Assembly (NCBI GenBank): GCA_030614585.1
Contig: JAUWTT010000065.1
Coordinates: 1-11,825, forward strand
Reading direction: 5' to 3'
Source of the DNA: Acidobacteriota bacterium
GTDB lineage: Bacteria > Acidobacteriota > UBA6911 > RPQK01 > JAPXNP01
DNA: 11,825 nt
The translations under genes and the position numbers were made by a program. Every line of letters begins with the position of its first letter. The first letter of the stretch is position 1. This document shows, piece by piece, positions 7,153 through 11,825 of the stretch. Below the pieces are notes generated by a model, which saw only the letters and a list, made by a program, of their open reading frames with translations, was not told the origin of the DNA and did no database searches.

Positions 7153-7181
7153 TTTACTGCTTACTACTTACTGCTCACTAC
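7153..7181. repeat. TTACTGC/CTTACTAC degenerate repeat
   Basis: Low-complexity units of TTACTGC, TTACTAC and CTCACTAC. In reverse complement it uses the same words as 297-324. Confidence 0.5.
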
Positions 7182-7200
7182 CCACCCGCCCCACCGGTCT

Positions 7201-7276
7201 CCGGTCACCGTTCACCGATAACCGATAACCGATTACCGACCACCCCGATCACCGATTACCGATTACCGATCACCGG
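7201..7276. repeat. ACCGATTA 8-base tandem array
   Basis: About eight units of ACCGATTA, ACCGATAA or ACCGATC. It is the reverse complement of the array at 6825-6876, so the two form a long-range inverted pair around the family A copies. Its right end lies inside the 3' end of the MerR gene and supplies that gene's stop codon. Confidence 0.75.
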
Positions 7277-7754
7277 TTTCCTTCGGAATGATATCGGCAT
7301 GAACCTTCAGATCGACAAAATCCCGGGCTCGTCGATAGGTTGTGCAGTGGTAGCACTCCTTCAGCTTTTCAACGCACAGTTTCTCAGGAGCAATCCAGCA
7401 AGGGACCCGAGTTTCAAACCGCATATTGCAGCGGGCATGATCATCCGGCCGGCAGGGTCGTAAAGCCCAACAAGGTATCTGCGCCAGCAAGTGCCGGATT
7501 CCCGCAAAATTCAGGCCCTCAGAAATCAGGCGCTTGATCTGAGTTATCCAGAGGACGTCCTCCTCGCTGTACCACCGCGTTCCCCCACTCGACTTAAACG
7601 AAATCAGCAGGCCTTCAGCTTCGTACAGGCGAATCGTCTGAACCGCGGCCCCGAGACGACGAGCTACATCCCCGATCTTCGACATGCCCTCCTGGGGCTT
7701 CTCAAAGGCCACAACTAAGGGGATTAACGGTGCGTCAAAACTGGGTTTACTCAT
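7263..7754 (-). CDS. MerR-family regulator, Cys-rich C-terminus
   Basis: A DNA-binding regulator of 163 aa from the ATG at 7754. KIGDVARRLGAAVQTIRLYEAEGLL (in two parts: KIGDVARRLGAAVQ and TIRLYEAEGLL, res. 26-50) is a MerR winged helix-turn-helix, followed by GGTRWYSEEDVLWITQI and LISEGLNFAGIRHLL. The C-terminal effector part has seven Cys (95, 101, 109, 119, 127, 134, 137), two of them followed by Trp (CW), ending in C..C. This is not the SoxR cluster spacing but could bind a metal or iron-sulfur cluster. Starts at 7685 (AGGAGG only two bases away) and GTG at 7763 (AGGAG about 10 bases away) are alternatives. The last residues (ETGDR) and the stop fall in the ACCGATTA repeat. It is divergent from the decahaem gene, so control of that operon is plausible. 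Confidence 0.85.
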   Translation of the reverse strand: MSKPSFDAPLIPLVVAFEKPQEGMSKIGDVARRLGAAVQTIRLYEAEGLLISFKSSGGTRWYSEEDVLWITQIKRLISEGLNFAGIRHLLAQIPCWALRPCRPDDHARCNMRFETRVPCWIAPEKLCVEKLKECYHCTTYRRARDFVDLKVHADIIPKETGDR

Positions 7755-8044
7755 ATCCGACACGCTCAACGTTCTCCTTAACCAGTGTACCTTTTCCCGG
7801 CCAGGCAAGTGAAGTCATCCGAAACCCAACTACGGGGTAGAGAGCCGGGCTTTCGGAAGGGGAGACGATTGACGATTGGCGAACGGCTGCCGCACCACTT
7901 GGGGGTGAGCCATTCCACGAACTGGGCGAAAAGCCCCCATCATCGTAGTCGACTTCCGTGATAACCCGCAATAGTCGGCCGGCGAAGCGGGTCATTTCGA
8001 GCAATAACCTTCTTCAGCCTGTCTTTTCCGGATAGGAACGCGGA

Positions 8045-8075
8045 TTGCATTTAAAACCTACATCTTAGTATGTAG
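8045..8075 (+). promoter_or_regulatory. Candidate promoter/operator of the decahaem operon
   Basis: CTACAT (8058-8063) and ATGTAG (8070-8075) form a perfect six-base dyad around CTTAGT, in AT-rich DNA 52 bases before the decahaem start codon. A weak TTGCAT (8045-8050) and TATGTA (8069-8074) are spaced 18 bases apart and overlap the dyad. MerR regulators typically bind dyads between -35 and -10, so the neighbouring regulator is a candidate ligand. The promoter assignment is inference; the dyad itself is seen directly. Confidence 0.4.
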
Positions 8076-8115
8076 ATTTGCGAATGTACTCATAAACTTG
8101 AGATTTGTATTTCTT

Positions 8116-8120
8116 GGAGG
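8116..8120 (+). promoter_or_regulatory. Ribosome-binding site of the decahaem gene
   Basis: GGAGG followed by GGATTC puts the ATG at 8127 at a six-base spacing, fixing this start over the shorter overlapping frame that begins at 8105. Confidence 0.8.
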
Positions 8121-8126
8121 GGATTC

Positions 8127-9176
8127 ATGCGAGTAGCAACACAAGCCGAAAAGGTAGCCCTGAAGCTACTGACGGTACTCATGCTGCTGGTACCATCGAC
8201 GGTGCTCCTGGCAAGGGGCCAACCCGATGGTGCCACCAACGTAGGCTCTCAGGCGTGCTCAGACTGTCACGAGGACCTCTCTGCCGAGTTCACGCGTACG
8301 GTTCATGCCCGACTCGCCTCTTTTGAGTTGAGCGGAAATGTCGCGGGTTGCGAGGCTTGCCACGGACCTGGTAGCAAGCACGTCGAATCGCTGGACACAG
8401 CTGACATCTTCTCTTACTCAGATGAGGCGCCGATTGAAGGCATGGAAGGGCGCTGCCTCAGTTGCCACACCGAGGGCATGGGAGCTTTCTGGCCTTACAG
8501 CGAGCATTCAGAAAGTGGGATTACGTGCACCAATTGTCACAAGATCCATCAAACCGGGCCAAATCTACCTCCGGATCCTGCGGGACCTGCTCTGATCGAG
8601 GGAGCTACGGTCGCTGGGATGGTGGACAGAACCCCTGCACCGGTTCGGGCAAGTCTGAAGAAACCGGAACGGCTGCTCTGCATGGATTGTCACCGCACAG
8701 TGGGCGCAAGAATGATGCTTGCCTCGAGACACCCCGTTCCCGAGGGCAAGATGGAGTGCAGTTCCTGTCATCAGGTTCACGGCTATGAATTGGGGATGAT
8801 CCGCACAGAAGAGCGCTTTAATGACCTGTGCCTGGAGTGTCATACCTCGAAGCAGGGCCCCTTCGTCTTCGACCACCCACCTGTGATGGAAGATTGCGGA
8901 ACCTGTCACGTCCCCCACGGTTCGGTGGTGAACAATTTGCTGAAACAGAACGAACCTTTCCTCTGCCTGCAGTGCCATGAGGCACATTTTCATATCGGCA
9001 GAGAAGGCATCTCTGAGCCGATTAACCGTCCAACCGGAGGAAGTGACAATCCCTGGGGACCCTCTGGATGGAGAAGGGCTTTCGGCACCAAGTGTACTCA
9101 ATGCCACCAGGCGGTTCATGGAACTGACCTGCCCAGTCAGAGTATGCCGGGCCAAGGAAAAGGTTTAACTCGCTAG
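8127..9176 (+). CDS. Decahaem cytochrome c, DmsE/MtrA family
   Basis: A periplasmic decahaem c-type cytochrome (349 aa) of the DmsE/MtrA family, which sits inside an MtrB-type barrel and conducts electrons through the outer membrane. A signal peptide covers about residues 1-31 (ALKLLTVLMLLVPSTVLLA). Ten CXXCH sites lie at residues 44, 75, 110, 134, 185, 211, 235, 257, 280 and 323. Family phrases include VGSQACSDCHEDL, CHGPGSKHVE, RHPVPEGKMECSSCHQVHG, GPFVFDHPPVMEDCGTCH, VPHGSVVNNLLKQNEPFLC and a C-terminal CTQCHQAVHGTDLPS. Length is close to that of known members. The barrel gene begins 10-16 bases downstream, the usual pairing. MtrA (metal reduction), PioA (iron oxidation) and DmsE (external DMSO reduction) share this fold, so electron direction and final substrate cannot be told from this protein alone. 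Confidence 0.95.
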   Translation: MRVATQAEKVALKLLTVLMLLVPSTVLLARGQPDGATNVGSQACSDCHEDLSAEFTRTVHARLASFELSGNVAGCEACHGPGSKHVESLDTADIFSYSDEAPIEGMEGRCLSCHTEGMGAFWPYSEHSESGITCTNCHKIHQTGPNLPPDPAGPALIEGATVAGMVDRTPAPVRASLKKPERLLCMDCHRTVGARMMLASRHPVPEGKMECSSCHQVHGYELGMIRTEERFNDLCLECHTSKQGPFVFDHPPVMEDCGTCHVPHGSVVNNLLKQNEPFLCLQCHEAHFHIGREGISEPINRPTGGSDNPWGPSGWRRAFGTKCTQCHQAVHGTDLPSQSMPGQGKGLTR

Positions 9177-9180
9177 AGAA

Positions 9181-9185
9181 AAGGA
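9181..9185 (+). promoter_or_regulatory. Ribosome-binding site deciding the barrel start
   Basis: AAGGA lies only one base from the ATG at 9187 but seven bases from the in-frame ATG at 9193. The second ATG is therefore the better start, shortening the signal peptide by two residues. Confidence 0.6.
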
Positions 9186-9192
9186 AATGGCA

Positions 9193-11040
9193 ATGCAGAC
9201 AATAATGAAACAGATAGTTATTGGCGGGTTGCTCGTTCTTCTGCCGGCCTTTCCGGCTCTGGCCGAGTCGGCAGGAACGGACGCAGTTGAATCGGAAGCG
9301 ACTGAACCCGAAGCCACCGAAGCTGAATCCAGTGAACCGTCAGAGTCGGCAGCGACCCAGGCCCCACAGGATGTACTGCAGGGACTTGTGCCGGCACACA
9401 CGCGAGGCGGATTCGTATCGATTTCGGGTATCTATGACAATTTAAAAGGTTCTCAAGAGGTTATCTCCAAGTACACGCCTGCGAATCAGGGGATGAGACC
9501 TGGAGCCCGCCTGGGCCTCTGGGGATACTCCAACGGAATTGGCTACAACGTCTTCGGAAGGTACGGAGGGGACCCGGCGGATCAACAGTATGAAGCTGGA
9601 ATCGATCTGAAGCGTTACTGGAAAAGCAAGTTCGGGTTCAACAAAATGCCTCATCGTCTGGGCAACGATCCTCTGGTCAACCTCGATGCGGCTAAAGGAG
9701 GACCCGTCGTCCGGCACACTTCGAACGATGAGAATATCAACTACTGCCCCGTCTATCAGGATTCTCGCTGGACAAACCGGATCAGAGCGGGATCACTGGT
9801 CACTCTCAAGTTCGACTACCGGAACCAAGTCCGGAAGGGAACCTACCAGGGCAGGACGATGAGCAAATGCTCGACCTGCCACGTAGTTTCCAATGTCAAC
9901 GAGATGGATCAGGAAACCATAGAGTGGAGAGCCGGATTCGAGGTTGGAAACGCCAGGGCAAAGGTCGGATACGAATTTCTGAATCGTGACTTTAAGGAAA
10001 GCGCTCCGACACCAATGAACTTGTATGACGAAGTTCAGCATCCAGCGACTGGTGCACGGGTCTTCACCAACAGAGCTCAGTTTGAAGAAAAGGATGGCCC
10101 ACTTCCCTACAACCAGATTCCCAAGTTCGAGAAGAGGCGTCACCTGGTCAGAGGTCGAGTACAGGTATCAGAGAATGGTGGAGCACTCATTGGCACCTAC
10201 CTGAACGGGAAGGACAGCAACAAGACCTCGAATTATGCTGTTGACACCAACTTACTGAGTGGACGGTATTCCGGGTTCCTGGGGAAGAACTTCCGCGTCA
10301 ATGTAATCGTTCGCGATCTGAGCATCGACTCAGATAGTCTGTTTGTTGATGTCAACGAAGTACCGGGAGATGCCGGCCCCCAGACAGGAAAGACATATCC
10401 TGAAGCCTATCCCTCTTACGGAGAAGCTGATTATTGGGCAAGATCCAGCCTGGCCAGGAATGTCTTCGACTTTAAGGTCAATGGCCGACTCAAGCTGGCT
10501 CATAGAACCTACTTCCGTGTGGGGTATCTCTACGAAGGCCTTGAGAGACCCACATTCGAAGTCAGAAACACGGATACAAGCACGCTTCGTCTGGGCTTCA
10601 GTTCTTCAGCATTTAAAACGCTGAAAACACAGCTGCGCTATCAGTACGCCAGCATCAAACGTCCGTTCACCCACATTCATGCCGCACTGCCCCCGGCGTT
10701 ACAGATGGAACCGACTGCAAGTCCGCTCATCGGAACACAGTACTACGAGATCTACGAAGCGCGGGAGGTCAACCTGACAAACTTCCCGACAAAGGAACAC
10801 AACCTATTTGCTTCGGTCACGTGGACTCCCTCTGATCGCGTCGGGTTAACCGCCCAATTCAGAGGTAAGGAAGGCAGTAACGGTAAGGCGAACGATATCT
10901 CTGACTGGAGCAACAGCGTGCTGGCACCTTCAGTCCAGCTCTGGCTGGCTCCTTCGGAGAAGATTGACCTGCTGGCAAGCTACACCTTCACTGGAAGGAG
11001 GACCGATTCGTTATTCACCATAGCTGTCTACGACGGCTGA
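9193..11040 (+). CDS. MtrB/PioB-type barrel with CXXCH, cut by in-frame TGA
   Basis: The outer-membrane porin partner of the decahaem cytochrome. A signal peptide ends near ALPAFPALA-like sequence (FPALA/ESAG), followed by an acidic, Glu/Ala/Thr/Ser-rich segment and then alternating polar and hydrophobic beta-strands with aromatic girdles (e.g. RAGFEVGNARAKVGYEF, NVFDFKVNGRLKLAHRTYF). The order decahaem gene then barrel gene is that of mtrAB/pioAB/dmsEF. Known MtrB proteins carry an N-terminal CXXC; here a full CXXCH (CSTCHV, codons 9868-9882, residues 226-230 from this start) lies in the first third, plus one other Cys in NYCPVY. The frame stops at TGA 11038-11040 after YDG, without a barrel-type C-terminus, and continues in the same frame to 11457. 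If read through, the protein would be about 754 aa. Translation from 9187 adds two residues. The family call rests mainly on context plus barrel character. Confidence 0.85.
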   Translation: MQTIMKQIVIGGLLVLLPAFPALAESAGTDAVESEATEPEATEAESSEPSESAATQAPQDVLQGLVPAHTRGGFVSISGIYDNLKGSQEVISKYTPANQGMRPGARLGLWGYSNGIGYNVFGRYGGDPADQQYEAGIDLKRYWKSKFGFNKMPHRLGNDPLVNLDAAKGGPVVRHTSNDENINYCPVYQDSRWTNRIRAGSLVTLKFDYRNQVRKGTYQGRTMSKCSTCHVVSNVNEMDQETIEWRAGFEVGNARAKVGYEFLNRDFKESAPTPMNLYDEVQHPATGARVFTNRAQFEEKDGPLPYNQIPKFEKRRHLVRGRVQVSENGGALIGTYLNGKDSNKTSNYAVDTNLLSGRYSGFLGKNFRVNVIVRDLSIDSDSLFVDVNEVPGDAGPQTGKTYPEAYPSYGEADYWARSSLARNVFDFKVNGRLKLAHRTYFRVGYLYEGLERPTFEVRNTDTSTLRLGFSSSAFKTLKTQLRYQYASIKRPFTHIHAALPPALQMEPTASPLIGTQYYEIYEAREVNLTNFPTKEHNLFASVTWTPSDRVGLTAQFRGKEGSNGKANDISDWSNSVLAPSVQLWLAPSEKIDLLASYTFTGRRTDSLFTIAVYDG

Positions 11041-11457
11041 GCGGGCGGAGTCACCGCGGGCCAGTTTGGCTCGCTTTACGATTCGTACACCTGGAAGAAT
11101 GATGATCACAATGCATGGGTCGCCAGTAACTTGCGACTTTCGGACAGCACTACCCTGCACGGGCAAGTCGTATTGACAGAATCATCCGGCGGTTTCAGCG
11201 GTCTTGACCTCGACGATTCACAGGTTCCAAAGATTCCACCTGGTTTTAACTACACAGACGTTACCGAATTGGAAGACTACTCGAATCTGCAGATTCGATG
11301 GTGGTATTTGGAAGGCGGATTCAAGCAACTCTTCACGCAGAGCTTCGTGTTCGAGTACAACATCACGTGGAACGACTACAACGATAATCAACCCTATATC
11401 GTTGACACTACTGGCAGCAAGTTCGGGATGCTAGCGCGCCTCAACTGGGTATTCTAG
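11041..11457 (+). pseudogene. C-terminal part of the barrel, beyond the in-frame TGA
   Basis: This is the continuation of the upstream frame after a single TGA: 138 codons with no further stop. It encodes beta-strand-like sequence (AWVASNLRLSDSTTLHGQVV, LQIRWWYLEGGFKQLF, FVFEYNITW) and ends FGMLARLNWVF. A terminal Phe after alternating residues is the outer-membrane assembly signal recognised by the BAM machinery, so this, and not YDG, is the natural C-terminus. An intrinsic terminator begins 18 bases downstream, as expected for the true gene end. No ATG with a ribosome-binding site opens the segment, so it is not a separate gene. Sequencing error, nonsense mutation or readthrough remain possible causes of the TGA. 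Confidence 0.85.
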
Positions 11458-11474
11458 TTGCTAACCGCCTCCAA

Positions 11475-11520
11475 AAGGCTTGCCGGTAAAAAAAAGGCCG
11501 GCAAGCCTTCTTTCTTGTTT
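11475..11520 (+). terminator. Intrinsic terminator of the decahaem-barrel operon
   Basis: AAGGCTTGCCGG (11475-11486) pairs perfectly over 12 bases with CCGGCAAGCCTT (11498-11509) across an 11-base A-rich loop, followed by CTTTCTTGTTT. It begins 18 bases after the TAG that ends the barrel's downstream segment. Confidence 0.92.
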
Positions 11521-11541
11521 ATGCTCCCTTCCCTTAGCGAC

Positions 11542-11589
11542 CTTTGCGTCTTGGCGTGAATGAATGCATTTCACGCAAAGCCCGCAAAG
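11542..11589. repeat. REP-like palindrome, copy 2
   Basis: CTTTGCGTCTTGGCGTGAA and TTTCACGCAAAGCCCGCAAAG are imperfect reverse complements around TGAATGCA. It is the same element as at 345-393 and is better preserved here. Confidence 0.8.
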
Positions 11590-11825
11590 TAAAACAAACC
11601 TTCCCGAGGCCGGTTCTCTCCTCTTTCGGTTCGTGATCGTGAGAGTGGAAGGAGGGGAACGGTCTTTGACTCAGGGTTGCCGGAAATCGGGTACAATGTT
11701 GCCTTGGATTTTTCCGGTAACAAGAGACAGAGTTGACGGCTACGGACAGGCTAAGTTCTGGTTGTTTTTCGGGAAATGTGGCCGCCCGACAGGTGCTTGC
11801 CTTGGAGCGGGCAGGGCGATATAGA

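Larger units (their letters stand above)
6761..7262. other. Repeat cluster between the two operons
   Basis: No gene is seen over this 502-base gap. It is nearly all repeats: a CCCTCC/GGAGGG hairpin (6790-6815), a TAATCGGT tandem array (6825-6876), two family A inverted repeats (6917-6999, 7014-7095), a second CTTCGCTAAAGCTATGG copy (7118-7142), a TAAGCAGT-type stretch (7153-7181), and an ACCGATTA array of opposite orientation (7201-7276). The open frame at 6924-7463 is translated from these repeats and runs antisense into the MerR gene, so I do not call it a gene. Confidence 0.75.
7755..8126. other. Divergent intergenic region, MerR and decahaem genes
   Basis: No gene is supported in these 372 bases. 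They should hold the promoters of both divergent genes. I see GACGATTGACGATTGG, a short degenerate repeat (7864-7880), small GC-rich hairpins GGGC-gaaaa-GCCC (7924-7936) and ACCCGC...GCGGGT (7964-7992), and an AT-rich segment from about 8050 with a perfect dyad at 8058-8075. The minus-strand frame 7747-8004 overlaps the MerR start region, has no recognisable domain, and is not called. Confidence 0.6.
11458..11825. other. Non-coding right end
   Basis: The stretch holds the terminator (11475-11520), a REP-like palindrome (11542-11589), and then about 235 bases without a recognisable gene. TTGACT (11666-11671) and TACAAT (11692-11697) look like -35/-10 boxes, but the 20-base spacer is too long for an ordinary promoter; a MerR-type activator could allow it. 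The frame 11564-11824 begins inside the palindrome and lacks recognisable features. Confidence 0.6.

Noticed and set aside
6924..7463. 179-codon frame across the repeat cluster
   Set aside because: The 12-base repeat period keeps the frame open artificially, and its 3' part is antisense to the well-supported MerR gene.
7747..8004. 85-codon minus-strand frame upstream of the MerR gene
   Set aside because: No recognisable domain; it overlaps the start region of the MerR gene and the expected promoter zone.
11038..11080. Selenocysteine insertion at the TGA
   Set aside because: Only short stems follow (GCGG/CCGC and GGGCC/GGCUC), with no convincing SECIS apical loop, and no barrel of this kind is known to me to need Sec. 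It is kept only as a low-probability option.
9187..11457. TGA read as Trp under an alternative genetic code
   Set aside because: TGA ends the aminotransferase (1991-1993) and the nonahaem gene (5052-5054), and TGG is used freely for Trp.
11564..11824. 86-codon frame at the right end
   Set aside because: It starts inside the REP-like palindrome and has no recognisable features or ribosome-binding site.

Overview
The window comes from a Gram-negative (diderm) bacterium that respires with many multihaem c-type cytochromes and probably exchanges electrons with something outside the cell. Evidence is an outer-membrane beta-barrel of the MtrB/PioB type, a DmsE/MtrA-type decahaem cytochrome and 38 CXXCH haem-attachment motifs in four proteins. 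Intergenic DNA is full of degenerate short repeats and REP-like palindromes, a style I associate with uncultivated environmental phyla. The sequence does not let me name the phylum.

Layout: (1) 1-829 is non-coding and repeat-rich. (2) 830-1993 (+) is a PLP-dependent alanine/serine-glyoxylate aminotransferase, apparently unrelated to the rest. (3) 2257-6760 (+) is a tight four-gene operon: a Rieske iron-sulfur protein, a fused cytochrome b, a membrane-anchored nonahaem cytochrome, and an 18-haem cytochrome with a NapC/NrfH-like membrane-anchored N-terminus. (4) 6761-7262 is a repeat cluster. (5) 7263-7754 (-) is a MerR-type regulator with a seven-cysteine C-terminus. (6) 8127-11457 (+) is the decahaem cytochrome and the outer-membrane barrel, followed by a strong terminator. 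(7) The rest is non-coding, with a REP-like palindrome.

Working model (inference): the first operon takes electrons from the membrane quinol pool into up to 27 periplasmic haems, and the decahaem-in-barrel pair carries them across the outer membrane. The MerR gene lies divergently upstream of the barrel operon and may control it.

Three things deserve attention. The cytochrome b keeps one pair of haem-ligand histidines but has Arg and Asn where the second pair should be, and it lacks the acidic residue of the PEWY motif, so a normal Q-cycle looks impossible. The barrel carries its own CXXCH. The barrel gene is interrupted by one in-frame TGA (11038-11040), after which the same frame stays open for 138 codons to a natural C-terminal Phe and the terminator. 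TGA serves as a normal stop elsewhere in this window.
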